This document shows, one piece after another, positions 39,314 through 51,844 of a stretch of DNA of 64,000 bases. The notes beneath the pieces were generated by a model, which was given only the letters and a program-made list of their open reading frames with translations, did no database searches and had not been told where the DNA came from. The position numbers and the translations under genes were made by a program. The stretch's first letter is position 1, and each line of letters starts with the position of its first letter. Origin of the DNA: Sindora glabra (taxonomy: Eukaryota; Streptophyta; Magnoliopsida; Fabales; Fabaceae); assembly GCA_020226215.1 (NCBI GenBank), contig CM035233.1, positions 30,092,027 to 30,156,026 of the forward strand, given 5' to 3'.

Positions 39314-41180
39314 TAGGGATAAGTTGTGACATTAACACTCATTTTTCACTTGTTTCACCATTTCATTCAGTTATGTGTTTCTTTCATGAATTTTTCAAAG
39401 AATAATCTCAATCACAATTTTATTATATATTAGTTTATCACATTATTTTTAATATAAATTAATAAAAATTAAATATGATATATAATTTTAATTAAGTAGT
39501 TAAAAATAAGTTAGGAAATTATATGCAAAAAGTGACATCACAAACTAGTATACAATAATAATGTAAACTTTTAAAATATTTATAAAAAATTAAATAATTT
39601 AATAAAATGGTTAACTATATGAATGTCATGCATTGATTCCAATATTTGTATAATTAAATAATTTGATTCCCATATTTCTAAAATTGAATAGAGAAATCCA
39701 ATCACCGTAACGATGAAATGAGTATTTTGCATTTTTTTTCAAACTTTCATACTCTTTTAGGAGTTATATGATTTTATTCAAAAGTTACCTTTTTTAGAAA
39801 ACTTCCAAATTTTTACATAAAATTTATAGCTTTTTTTATAAAAATTTGTAACTATTAAGAGTAAAAATTTCAACTTTGTCATAAAACCTAAAACTTTTTG
39901 GCAAAAAGTTTTTTCTTTTGCTATTGCAACATGAAAAGTCATATTGCAACACAAAAAATATTTAAAGGCTTTTCAAAAAGTAGCAAACCTTTATGAAAAA
40001 AATTGTAATTTTTTAAATTATAAGATTTTATGAAAAACTTGCAAGAGAATGTATAAGTACTAAAGAAAATCCCAAAAATTAAATACTAATTTTTAAAATT
40101 TGGTACTTATGCATTCTAATAAAAGGGAGAAGTCCTTCCAAGAAATCTTTGATAAAGTGCACAAAATAACCCACCATTTCATTGTAGCTTTAGGTTATAT
40201 TTTGTGCAAATAATTGATAGATTAACTTATTATGTTATGAAAAAAATGTTTAAATGCCTAAACAAATCTTAGGAAATAATTGCTCATTTTTAAAATTTAT
40301 ATACTTATGCATTGTAATGAAAATGAGAGGCCTTTTAGATAAATATTCAATCAATTGTACACAAAAGCCCACCATTTACTATAGCTTTCAAGGGTTTTAC
40401 TTTAAGGCTATGTTTGGTATAAATAGTTGATAAATTAACTTATTGTATTGAAAATATTTAGTAAAATTAATCATTAAACTTGTTGCAAAATATAAAATGA
40501 TGGTAATATAAATAGATATATAGAGATAATTAATTCATATTTATTTTAAAACAAAATTATATTGATACAATCAAAATATTTAAAATAAGATTATAATGAT
40601 GTGAAATTTAATTAATTATATTTCATGATGTTATATATTTATTTATTATTCAAAATAAGAATATAATTACTTAAAATTTAATTAACTATATTTCATAGCA
40701 TCATATATTTATTTATTTTATTTATTATTAATCTATTTATATTGAATTAATGAGCATAAGCTAAATATTTAATTATATAATTAGAATATACATTGTTGAT
40801 GTGAATAATATTTTCATATTTATTTTCTCTTATATTTAGGCTTTTTTGGTGTTCACGTGCTTAAGTGAATTAATTATGCCTTATTTTGTGATTGGTCATG
40901 ACTTTGGAATAAAATTGATTTACTTTGTTACTATGAAAATTTTAATTCTATTTTAGGCTTTTAGCTATACTCATAGTTCTAGAACTTTGATAAGGTTAAT
41001 CTTTATATCATTAGAAAATTAAAAGGAAGTTCTACAAATGTTATGAAGATAATTACAGTAGTGAATTTGTTACACCATCTTTAAAGTATAATAATTTCAA
41101 ATTTATTTTGATATGTGAATAATTGAAATTACTAATATGTTCTTGTTTCAAATTAAACTTGCATACGTAAGAGAAAATTT
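39314..41180. other. Unassigned AT-rich DNA, no gene seen
   Basis: 1.9 kb without credible coding sequence. It contains the 208-bp direct repeat at 40068-40460 and homopolymer runs. The block GGCTATGTTTGGTA at 40397 resembles a DNA-transposon end, but no matching inverted end was found. Confidence 0.4.
40068..40460. repeat. Diverged tandem duplication, about 208-bp period
   Basis: The landmarks ACTTATGCATT (40105 and 40313), ACCCACCATTT or GCCCACCATTT, and GATA.ATTAACTTATT recur in the same order in both halves. The copies are diverged, so the duplication is old. Confidence 0.75.
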
Positions 41181-43400
41181 TTAGTGAATAACTATAAATG
41201 AATTATTAAGAAAAATAATATTTAATCTTTTTATAAGTTATTGAATATGAATTTTGTGAGAAATAGAAATGGAAAAATAAATAGAATGATAAGGTTGAAA
41301 GTTTTAAGTTATTATGAGTAAGCATGTGAGTATAAAGGAAATTTAGGGAACATTTTCAAAAATATCCTATATTACTATTCCTTATTTTATGCTAGTTCTC
41401 ATCTTTTCCTTTTTCATTTTTTACTAAATCACACAAACCTTCACCTTTCTTCCTCTCTTTTTTTTCTCCCTGTCTCGTTATTATTAAATCAAAGTAAAGG
41501 AAAGCTAATCTTCTTTAAAAATTTTATTCAATTAAGGTAAGAGTATCAATATTTTCAAAATTCCTCTTCATCTTCTTTTGTTTTGATGAAAATTGAGATC
41601 ATTTTACAGTCCTAAAGGGAATTGGAATCTTAACCATAGAACTTTTTAAATTTTATGTGATTAGCATTAAGAAGCATCAAATCTAGCCTCCTAACATCCT
41701 CTTTCATAATAGGTGAGGAAATATTCTAGCTCAAATTGATTAATTTTAAGAAGATTAAGTCTTATATTTTTGTTATTATTGATTTTAAGCATAATTACTT
41801 GAATAATGTGTTAATTGATGAAAATCGATTGAATTAAATAATGAGATTATCTTAAATAAAGTGATGTGATTCTATATTCATAATTTTATTAGTTATGGTT
41901 GATTGATAAATGCATTTGAGAGTTTAATTTCTTGGATGAATAGTAAATTTTTTAAGGATTTATAAAATCTCAGGTAGTATTTGACTATATAGTCGATTGT
42001 GCTCTAAAATCATGCAATCTAGGTATGCATAGTTAATTATATAATCGATAATAGGAAAAAAAATTTCCTTGGATGTTAATAGTGGACTATAAACATCCAA
42101 GATTTCTCGCTAAACACCTACAGTTTAACTATAGGCATCCAAAAGTGCCTTTAGATCCTAATATTTAACTATGTAACAACTATAGCTTCTAGAATTATTC
42201 TCAAGTCTTCCATAGTTAAGCAATTATGCCTAGTTTACTTTACATTATCATCATATACAAATAGTTAATGTGGGATGTATGACTTCTAATCATCAAAATA
42301 GGATATAATATAATTTTGAGTTAGTTGCTTGAAATTGTGACCCTAAAATGAGAAATTAAGGTGATATGCCATTAATATATAATAAGATTATAAATGTGCT
42401 ATTACTTATGGAATAAAATGAGTCTTAGTCATGTTGTGGTAGATGATATATGATGTGAATGGAATTACTTATGTATTTATAAGATGAGATAAGCTATATG
42501 GTCATGCATTTAAGGTATCGTATTACCATATAAATATGATGACTACAATTTAAAATATGATATGACAAAAAAACAACAAGTTAAATAGGAAATGGGAAAT
42601 ATGATATGGAATGATATTATTGAACACCAAGCCCTAGTAAATGGAGGGTATGAGGTTCACTTTAGAGGAATAATAATGGGCTTGTGAAAGGTGTAAGATT
42701 GACTTAGGAGCTATAAGAAGGTTTAATTATTTTTAGTATTGAATGTTATGCATTGAGTTATTTAATTGGAAATGAATTTCATTGGCTATCCTAATGTGAT
42801 ATAATGATGATGATATGATTATGATTAGGACTTCTTATGGCTATTTGGAATTCAATTAATACTTTTGAATGTTTTATGTGATAAGTCTTCTAGAAGGATA
42901 GTTTAGTTAGTAAGTTGATCTATCATTGTGATTGTTTATACTGGAGTATTTACTCATTAAGCCTTAGAATCACTCCTCTATATTTGTTTTGTAGATATAC
43001 AAGTGGAGCTTTAACCATCACTTCCTGAAAATTAAATCCATTGGAAGCTCCTTTTGAATGGTTTTGGTAATGCCAAATGTTTATTAGATAGAATTATTTT
43101 TGGGGCTTAATTCTATATAAGCATTAAGCAAATAATTCATGACTTAAATCCTTTAGAATTAGTTAGATTGACTTATCCTCAGTTTGAAAGGATTATAAGC
43201 AAAATTAACTTTTGCATATTTTATAATTTTTTTGTAATGAATGGAGTATCCCTTCTTCTCCAAGTTTGCCTTTCTATTTTAACATAGCTTTAAGTTAAAT
43301 AATTACAATTATGATAAATAAATGAGAATAGGCTGGTGGAAACTAGATAGGGGATTCTATGCAAGTCATGACTAGGTTAGGTCACCATAGATGTTTAGTG
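41181..43400 (+). mobile_element. Family X-like LTR region, copy 3
   Basis: The section 41280-41620 aligns with 5030-5390 and 23150-23480 (AAGCATGTGAGTATAAAGGA, then a CT-rich leader). Downstream similarity is weak. The block GGTGTAAGATTGACTTAGGAG (near 42690) also recurs near 36914 at the start of S3. The end near 43380 (CTAGGTTAGGTCACCA) could be an LTR terminus, but I could not confirm a duplication. Confidence 0.5.
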
Positions 43401-43853
43401 CTTTGAATTTTGACAAAAAGCTTATACAAAAATTTCACCTTGTTGCTAATGCCCCAATCTTAGTTTGCGAAGCTCTAGTTTAATAACTTTTATAAGTAAA
43501 GTTCAGTGAAATGAGCTAATTTTGTGGGTAGAAAAGTTCTCTCATGAGTTTACATAGAATTAAACTATTTTAGCATTTTAGGTTATAAGTAAAGCTTTTA
43601 GCCTCTAAATTTTTGAAGACATAAACTAATAGAATCCTATGAATCAACTTTGATATGATAAAAGTACATTAAAGTGGGTGAATTCATTTTTTAAAAAAAT
43701 TAATAACTTAAGCTTTAAATAAAAACTTTTTAATCTTAGTTTTTTAAACTCCCAAAAAGTGACTAGAATATAAATTTAAAAGATTAAGCAAATGATAAGA
43801 AAAGATAAGAAAAAAAGTGCATAAAGTAAAAAAAAGGGGAAATAGAAGATAAT
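43401..43853. other. Unassigned AT-rich DNA upstream of element Z
   Basis: No gene seen. It ends in a purine-rich stretch (AAAAAAAAGGGGAAATAGAAG, 43829-43849) directly before the Z 5' LTR, which resembles a polypurine tract and might be the remnant of another copy. Confidence 0.4.
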
Positions 43854-45461
43854 TGATATGTAAGATTTTGTTTATATTATTTCCTCCTATTTTATACCTT
43901 TTAGTGTATTCCATATGCTTAATTTTATAAAAAATTGGCCTTGTTATATAATTTGGGTTAATTTTTTAATGATTTGAAAATTATTCAGTTAATGCTGGAT
44001 TTTTGAACTATTTCAAATTTTAGCTATATCTTAAGTTTTTGATATTAGATTTGGTTGATCATTATATTATTGAAAAATTTAAAGGAAGCTTTAGAATTTC
44101 ATATTTTGGTTAAAACCTAGTTCAGGCATTTTAGGAGGTCTAATATAGCTAAGAAATTAAAGCTCTATTTTTATCCAAATTGAACCAATTTTAGTTTTTA
44201 AGTGATGTCTAAAGCTTCAAACATTAAATGGAGGTAAAACCAGCGCCAAAGCTTCCCAAAATAGGCTTTATAACTTTGATGTTTTGAGTTTAGTGAAACT
44301 ATATAGTTTTGGTGGTTTTAATTCTACTAATCATTTTGGCAGGTCTTGCTATTTATTTATTTTGTAAATTAGGTACTAGACTTCTAAAATTTGCAGTGCC
44401 TAATTCTTTGTAACCTTAGAAGGCTTACAATTTTGGCCCATTAGGTTTAGTCCCATAGGAAATCAAATATAAGGTTTTTAGCTTCCAAAGGCAAGAGAAC
44501 ACTTTTAACAAATTGTAGACAGTAACTTTTCTTTCCTTAAGTTTCTTTTTCTTCAGCAATGGAAGATTGAATTTCTAATTGATTTAAGGAATTTGAGACT
44601 CTTCTCTATTTGAATTATGAGATCTCAAACTACAATGTTGTCTTTGTATAATTGATTTTCTTCTTTCTCTCATTCTTTGTACTGATTGCTTAGAATTACA
44701 TGAGTAAAATGCTAATTTAGTATAATTTATATTCAACCTTGTGACATTTGATGTTTATCTTTTTATATTGAATTATGGTTGGTTAATCACTATTTTTCAT
44801 GTGGAAAAAGATGGTTGAAAGTTAAATTAGAGGTTTCTAATTTAATCCTTTAATTTAGTTAATTTTTATTTTTAAATCAATTTTGATCTTACTTTATGGA
44901 TTATAGGGATTGCTTAATTCTACTAATCTTAATTGATCTAATTCTAAATAATTATCTAGCATAGAATTTATGAATTATTGCAAGGGTTTTAGATAATTCA
45001 AGGTTGAAAATTTAGTTGGAATTATTAATTATATTTTATCTATGATTAATCCATATGAAAGCTTTTATATCCTCAAATTAATTATTTTGTTGCATGAATT
45101 TTCTATCTTTCTATTTTGTTTCTGCATTTTGTTTTATTTAGTATATTCTATTTAATTTTAATTCAAACCCCCTAATTAGTTTTATTTAAATTCTCACATA
45201 TTGTCTGTATTTTATCTTATTATATTATGTTTACATTTAATCAATTTTGTTTTATATTTTGCATACCATTCTACATATTTGCATTTTGTTCTATTTTCAC
45301 TCTATTTGAAATCTATTTACAATCTATTCGTTAGTTAATCATAGTGAAAGGATAATATCAAGTGGAACACTAAGGGTTTAACTTGGTTATTTTCTTATAT
45401 TGTAAAATTTGTTTTATTAATAGTAATATCTAATTTTGATAGTGTTGTAATACATGCATCA
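43854..45461 (+). mobile_element. 5' LTR of element Z
   Basis: 1608 bp, TGATATGTAAGATTTTG...TGCATCA, aligned over its length with the solo LTR at 1989-3648. The primer site begins seven bases after its end. Confidence 0.9.
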
Positions 45462-45467
45462 AAATTT

Positions 45468-45486
45468 TGGCACCATTGTTAGCGGA
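45468..45486 (+). other. tRNA-Asp-like primer-binding site of element Z
   Basis: TGGCACCATTGTTAGCGGA resembles TGGCGCCGTTGCCGGGGA, the primer site of Athila/Tat-type plant gypsy elements that pairs with the 3' end of tRNA-Asp. The differences are mostly transitions, as expected for a decayed site. Confidence 0.8.
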
Positions 45487-47605
45487 TCCACTTGAATTCA
45501 TCCCTTATCATCATTTACTATTTGTAATTTGCATAATTGTTTAAACATTCTACTTAATTTTGCATCTATTGGTGTTTCCTTTAATTTTAAAGCTTTAATC
45601 ATTTTTCCTACATTTTATTGCATTCTTATGATGATAAATGTACTTGTTAAAACTACTCTTGATAACATGCTTAATGACTTTCCTAAGATTTTTAAGTTTA
45701 CGAATTATATTGATGGCTATGAGTGCACTTGATGTGATAGTAATTCTAGGTGTGTCATATGTGTTGAGATTTCTACATTTATAAGTAATGAAAATATTGT
45801 TTTTTGAAAAAATACAAAACTGATGATCATATAGAAATGCAATTTGCAATAGTGGTTTCTATCACTAACTTAGTACCTTTTATTGATCCTATTAAATTTG
45901 AAATTTTACAAGGATAAGAGTGCTTTCTTACTGATTATTCTAGTAATTTTACAAATCATGTTGAATTCATTATACAAGATAATTATGAACTTTTAAAAAA
46001 GAATTATTTAAGGATAGTACTTAGAGAATTTATTCTAGATGATTCTAATTTAGAAAGTACATCTTTGATAGATGATATAAAGTTTAGCAACTTGAAGGCA
46101 AAAGAGATAGTCAATCGTCATTTAAATCCTAGTTGAAGAAATTAAAGCCATGTCTAGTCAAAGTTGTTAAAAAAATGATGCTTCTAGGGAGCAACCCAAG
46201 CTTTTTAGTTTTTCTTTCTCTTATCCTTCTTTATTAATTTATTATCTTTTATCTTTTTTAATGTTGATATACTTCACATTAAGGACAATATAAAATTTGA
46301 GTGTAGGGAGGGGCAAGACCTCTAGGACTTATTTTGTGTTCTATATCTTCATTTAATGCTTTTGAAGTAAAATAAAACATATTTTAAAAACTATGTCATT
46401 TTAGTTGTCTTCCATTGATGGAGATTTTGTGTTTCACATGAGTTAAATTCAATTAAATTTAGATAGGATTTATAACATGATTGAATGAATGACTTTGCTT
46501 CTTGAAATTGATCAGTGTAGTGATGGATTTTGAATTGGTTGATTGAATCTTAGTACTATGACTTTCCTTGAGAGATTTTGAGCCTTATATTAAAAATTTA
46601 TGTTATTCTCTTTCCTTCTAATGTGATATTCTTCCATGATTTATTTCTGTATAACTTGCTTTGATTCTATTTTTTAGATTATATTTGCATATGCATCCAT
46701 AAAAATGATAAATACATTCTTTTTTTGTTTAAACTAGAGATAAATAGCTAACCTTGTATTTTTATCTTTGTCAAGCCTCCTTGAGCCTTATTGCCTTTTT
46801 TTTATTGATTAACCCATAAATATTTCTTTTTCTAATGAAAAACAGATGTCTTTACCTAGCTTTAGAGATTAGTAAAGCATTTAAATTTTTGTATGATAGG
46901 TTTTTAAATAAGTATGAAGGTATGTGAGTTTATGCATTGTTAAAAGTTATCAACTTCAAGTTTAAAGGTTAGTTAAAAAAAAGAAACAAAAATGAAAAAA
47001 AAATAAAAAAGTCAACAAAAAGTGAAAATGAAAAAAATGGAAAAGAATAAAGTAAAAAGAAAAATTGAGAAAGAAAGAATTAAGAAAGAAGTTGATAAGT
47101 ATTTGAATTTGAAGTTGGATTATTTTGTTAAGTTATAATTGTTCATGATTGGCCCATACACTTTTGGTTTAAGTACTTCATTAATTTCTTTAATTTCTAC
47201 CCTTTCATATCTTAATTTTTCTTTTCCTTTTCCTTAGTCACATTACAACTTTAAATAAAGTCTTTTTAATTTGTATTATATATGTAATTTGAGTAATGGA
47301 GATTAGAAGATTAGCAAGTTTATAGTAAAGCAATTTTATGAAATGAGCTTTAGTGAAACACTTACCCTAAATACTTGAGTATTGGATAGTGAATTTTGTA
47401 ACAATCTACCATGCTGATCTACTCTTCTTGAATCGGTTACTATGTTAATTAATTTTAAGTTTGTTAAGATTTTTGTTCATGATGTTTTATATTTCTTAAT
47501 GGCTTAAATTATTTCTTACTTGTGAATTTATGATTTTGAAGTTTTTGGAAAGTAATTCTTTTGTTTTTAGTTATAAATAAAGTTATGTCTTACTCAAGGC
47601 CGTGC
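45487..47605 (+). other. Internal region of element Z, no coding capacity
   Basis: I find no gag, protease, RT or integrase motif. The short frames at 45529-45732 (plus) and 45595-45849 (minus) overlap and have no recognised domain. The section 45850-46140 has a partly open plus frame that I cannot assign. 46975-47095 is an A-rich tract, mirrored as a T-rich tract at 63560-63675 in the inverted element. Confidence 0.7.
46975..47095 (+). repeat. A/G-rich low-complexity tract
   Basis: Runs of A with interspersed G (AAAAAAAAATAAAAAA and similar). It is part of the Z internal region, since it recurs as a pyrimidine tract in the inverted copy. Confidence 0.85.
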
Positions 47606-47616
47606 AAGAAAGGGAA
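47606..47616 (+). other. Polypurine tract of element Z
   Basis: AAGAAAGGGAA followed by TT and the LTR start TGATGTATAAG at 47619. The inverted element has TAAGGGAATT at the corresponding place (63015-63024 on the minus strand). Confidence 0.8.
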
Positions 47617-47618
47617 TT

Positions 47619-48925
47619 TGATGTATAAGATTTTATATACATTATTTCTTCCTGTTTTATGCCTCTTAGTGTATTACATATGCTTAATTTTATAGAATTA
47701 GCCTTGTTATAAAATTTGAAGTTAGTTTTACAATGATTTGAAATTATTCAATTAATGTTAGATTTTTACATTGTTTTAAGTTTTGCCTATATCTTATGTT
47801 CTAGAAATTAGATTTGGCTAATTTTTATGTCATTGAAAAGTATAAAGGAAACTTTACAGCTTTCGTATTTTGGTCAAAGCCCAATTCAATTGTTTGGAAG
47901 GTCTAATTTAGTCAAGAATTTGAAGCTTAATTTTTGTCCAAACTAAGCCAATTTCAGTTTTTAAGTCTTATTTAGAGTTGCAGATGTTTAATTAAGGTGA
48001 AACTAGTACCCAAAGCTTCCTAGAACTTAAACCTATAACTTTCATGTTTTGATTTTAGCAAAACTATATAGTTTTGGTAGTTTTATTTTGACTAGAAGTC
48101 AGACTTATGAAGTTTTACTACATGCTTTTTGTAGTGCATTATATTGTAAATTAGGTTTTGGGCTTCTAAAATTAGCAAGGTACTATTATTTGTGATCCTA
48201 GGGAGCATATGATTTTGGCCCATTAGGTTTAGTCCTATAAGAAATTAGATATAGGGTCTTGCACCTTTAAAAGCAATAGAACACTTTTATAAAACTCTAG
48301 ATAGTAGTTTTTCTTTCCTCAAGTTTCTTCTTCATTAACCATGGAATACTAAATTTTTTATTAATTTAAAGAATTTAAGACTTATTTTTATTTAGATTTA
48401 TTTAGATTATGAAATCTTAAGTTGTAATGTTAATTTTTTCTAATTGATTTTTCCCTTTCCTTCATTTTTGGTGTTAATTACTTGAAATTGCATGAGTTAA
48501 ATGCTGATTTATTATAATTTGTGTTTAACCTTGTGACTTCTAATGTTTATCTATTTTTATGTTAATTTGTGGTTGGTTAATCACTATTTTTCGTGTGGAT
48601 GAAAGGGTTTAAAAGATTAAATTAAAGGTTTCTAGTTTAATCCTTTAATTCAGCTAAATTCTAATATCAAATCAATCTTGATCTAACTTTATAGATTACA
48701 ACAATTGTTTAATTCTATTAATCTTAACTGATCTAATACTAGATGGTTATTTAGTATAGAATACATGAATTATTATAAGAGTTCCAAATAATCAATTTTG
48801 GAAAATCAATTGTAATTGCCAATTATATTTTATCTGTGATTAATCTAGATAAGAGCTTTCAAATTCTTGGATCAATTGTTTTGCTACATTGATTTTTTGT
48901 TTTCTATTTTGTTTTTACAAAACAA
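47619..48925 (+). mobile_element. 3' LTR of element Z, truncated
   Basis: It aligns with 43854-45120 and stops matching after a TCTATTTTGTTTTT block near 48925; the last ~340 bp of the LTR are absent. The inverted Z LTR begins immediately after, leaving a short non-matching centre of about 130 bp. Confidence 0.85.
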
Positions 48926-49429
48926 TAGATGAAAAATATATTGTATTATATCAATATTACTCAATGGTTTATGAGTTGTAAATAATAAAAAAGAGAAATG
49001 AAAGAAAAAGAAAAATATGTACTACATCAAAATAGAATGCATAAATAAAATATAAAGATGGAAAATCAATGTAGTGTTACAATTAATCCAAATATTTAAA
49101 AGCTTTTATATGGATTAATCATAAATAAAATATAATTGACAATTCTAATTAATTTTTTAAGCTTGAATTATTTAAAACCCCTATAACGATTCATGAATTC
49201 TATGCTAGACAACCATTTAAAGTTAGATCAATTAAATTTAGCAAAATTAAGCTATTGCTATAATTCGTAAAGCAAGATTAAAATTGATTTGAAAATAGAA
49301 TTAACTAAATTGAAGGATTAAAATAGAAATATCTAATTTAATCTTTCAACCGTCCATTCCTATGTGAAAAATAGTGATTAACTAACTATAAATCAACATA
49401 AAAATAGATAAACATAAAAAATCACAAGG

Positions 49430-50483
49430 TAGGGTGGGCAAAATGTCACAAACTAATTTAAACCAATCGAACCATTTTACATTCATTCGATTTAAATTAG
49501 TTAATTATAGTAAACAATTATATTTGAATAATTTTTATTTATTTTTAGCTTTTTTGATCAATTGCAGGTTTGAAAATTTTCACCTGTATCAAACTATAAC
49601 TGACCAAATTATTGTAAAGCTTAAGAATGTGCTTTATATAGTGTGTTTTAAGGTTGTTTGTTGTTTATCCCTTCATTCCCTTAGCATTCACAAGCCATTT
49701 CTCAATCTTAAAATCTTGCTCTTAAATATCTCTTTCTCCAAAAAAACACCAACCCAACATTCATCTAAATCCAAATTTGTCTTAACAAATTTCAACTAAA
49801 ATGTATGAAAGCTTGTAAACCAAAGAAATGTGTAATTTTGAATGGCAACCATTAAAGTTCTTTAATGCAACCAAAGTAATAGTTGATCCAACAATGGAGA
49901 AAGTAGAATGAAAACATGCATTTTCTAGATATCTTAAATCTTTCTTTTTCATTGTAATATTAGTAATAATTTAATATTATTTTCATATTGCTTTTGCTGA
50001 AACCACTTCCTAAGGGTAGCCAACTTGTGACTCTCAGTGGAATTTGTGACATTTGAAATGGCTTTTAGGAATGTGCACAAAATTTTGTTAAGGAAACTGA
50101 ATTTCTGCTTTTTTGTAAGAGCCCTTGAAATTTCCTACAAACAAAGGCTCCAAGATCTAGATAGGAATTCCATAAGCTCATATGTTGTGTTGGTGCTGAG
50201 GTATAGAAGCCTGGTAAAATCCATTCTAAGTTATTCATTTTCTTATATTTTATTTGAAATATGAATGATTAGGAGACTTGTAAACTTTCCTATATGTTGG
50301 AAAAAATATTGAAATAGTTAACTATTTTAAACTACTTTCAACTATTTTAAACGATTAATTCAGTTAACAACTATTTGAGTAATGATTTTGGTTAATTGTG
50401 ATATATTTAAGAAGATAATAAATTTAAAATAATTAGTTAATTTGCAAACTAAAATCGACTAAAACCAAAACTTGTGCACCCCT
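49430..50483. mobile_element. hAT-like non-autonomous element inside the inverted Z LTR
   Basis: The ends TAGGGTGGGCAAA (left) and TAGGGGTGCACAA (right, reverse complement) are typical hAT termini. The 8-bp flanks are TCACAAGG and TTACAAGG, one mismatch, as expected for an 8-bp hAT target duplication. Removing the 1054-bp element rejoins the Z LTR (compare 48530-48570 inverted). The open frames at 49434-49799 and 50037-50264 show no transposase signature, so the element is non-autonomous. Confidence 0.82.
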
Positions 50484-50882
50484 ATTACAAGGTTCAACAC
50501 AAATTATAACAAATCAACATTCAACTTATATAATTTCAAGCAATTAGCACAAAGAACGAGGGAAAGAGAAAAATTAATAAGAAAAAGTTAACATTATGGC
50601 TTAGGATTTCATAATTCGAATAGATATGAGCTTGGAATTCCTTGAATTAATTAGAAATTTAGCCTTTTATGGTTGAAAAAGAAGAAACTTAAAGAAAGAA
50701 AAGTTACTATTTAGAGTTTTGTAGAAGTGTACTCTTGCTCTTGGAGGCACAAAACCATATAAATGATTTCCTATGGGAATTAACCTGATGGACTAGAATC
50801 ATATAACTCATAAGCTTACAACGAATAAGGCCTTATTAATTTTAGAAGCCTAGAACCTAATTTACAAAATAATGTACTATAA

Positions 50883-50896
50883 GAGGTCGTTTGGTT
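50883..50896 (+). repeat. Left terminal inverted repeat of the Harbinger element
   Basis: GAGGTCGTTTGGTT; 12 of 14 bases match the right end. It is followed by a subterminal stem (TTCATATGGGAATTAA near 50895 against TTAATTTCCCATATGAA near 50942). Confidence 0.85.
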
Positions 50897-51146
50897 CATA
50901 TGGGAATTAAGTTCCCATGAGAAATGGAATTTCATAAGAAGTTAATTTCCCATATGAACTTCCTGGGAAATCCCAAATTTTGTTTGGTTGACATGGAGCA
51001 AGTTTCATTTCCTAGTAAATAAATTCTTACATTTTTGTTTGGTTCAACTTTGTATTTCCTAAAAAATAACAATGAAATGACCACAATAACCTCCAAAATA
51101 ATATATTAAAAGATATTAATTGATTTTAATTTTTTTTATATGAAAA

Positions 51147-51520
51147 ATGAAAGTCCCAAGTGTTGTTACTATTTTTCGAGGCGGGAAAATGAAAGGACAC
51201 AACATCAAAGTGACAAAACGCAATGGTCTGAATACAAAACAACGCACGCGATGGGCGTTTCGGGGGGCACAAAACGGCCGAAACAATAACAACACTTCGC
51301 ATTCCATCTCAAAGCGTAGTACCAGTGAACTCAAGACACAGGAAGACACCGTGCAAATCGTCGCCAAATACAACAAGAAAAGACTCTAATGACACTGAAC
51401 AACTGGACAACATCATTTCTCAACATCGGAAGCTTAAAACAAGTTTAAACAGTAACTCCGCACAAATGGGTCGTCCATAGGTAAACCCACCTTCTCCTTA
51501 GCATTGACTCTAGTACATGC
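51147..51520 (+). other. CpG-rich, GC-richer segment; possible first exon or promoter of the Ulp1-like gene
   Basis: A dense cluster of CG dinucleotides (51180-51320) in a window where CG is otherwise scarce. The plus frame 51147-51389 is open for 80 codons and basic, with no recognised domain; the minus frame over the same DNA is also open, so neither is a firm call. GTTGTTACTATTTTTCG (51161) and CGAAACAATAACAAC (51280) form an imperfect inverted repeat spanning the segment. It could be the 5' exon or promoter of the downstream gene. Confidence 0.35.
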
Positions 51521-51844
51521 ATTATACTTCAGTTAACTTGAAGGAAAATGTTACAATTTCCTTGGATTTGTGTTCCTATGTAAGTTCAAGGGAAATCTTA
51601 GAAATTAGTATGACCACAGTATACCAAATATTTTGTTGCATGTTATTGTCACTCCACATAGTATCTGTTTGTATGAGAAACAGAAAAATGGCACCGTGCA
51701 TATTTCATTGTCTTTTTGACATTCTGTTCATATAAAATAAACGGACATTAGGGAGTCATCTGATGCCCAAAAGTAAAGTACTTTTCCATCGGCATTGCCT
51801 TTAATCATGTTTGATTTGTAAGTTTATTACCACAATTTGGTAGG

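Larger units (their letters stand above)
43854..48925 (+). mobile_element. Family Z element: short non-autonomous gypsy-like retrotransposon
   Basis: A 5' LTR (43854-45461), tRNA-Asp-like primer site (45468-45486), 2.1-kb internal region without pol or gag domains, polypurine tract (47606-47616) and a 3' LTR (47619-48925) that lacks its last ~340 bp. The internal region includes GGGAGCAACCCAAGCTTTTT and the CATTAAGGACAATATAAAATTTGAGTGTAGGG type block (46185-46310), which in Athila/Tat-like gypsy elements lies after pol. The coding part has therefore been lost. It would depend on a related element for mobilisation. Confidence 0.85.

Noticed and set aside
40397..40412. GGCTATGTTTGGTA as a DNA-transposon end
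   Set aside because: No inverted partner or target duplication found nearby; the core also belongs to the 208-bp repeat region.
45529..45849. Overlapping plus and minus frames in the Z internal region
   Set aside because: No domain, AT-biased composition, and mutually overlapping on opposite strands.
49434..50264. Two plus-strand frames (121 and 75 codons) inside the hAT-like element
   Set aside because: No hAT transposase signature; one begins within the terminal repeat itself.
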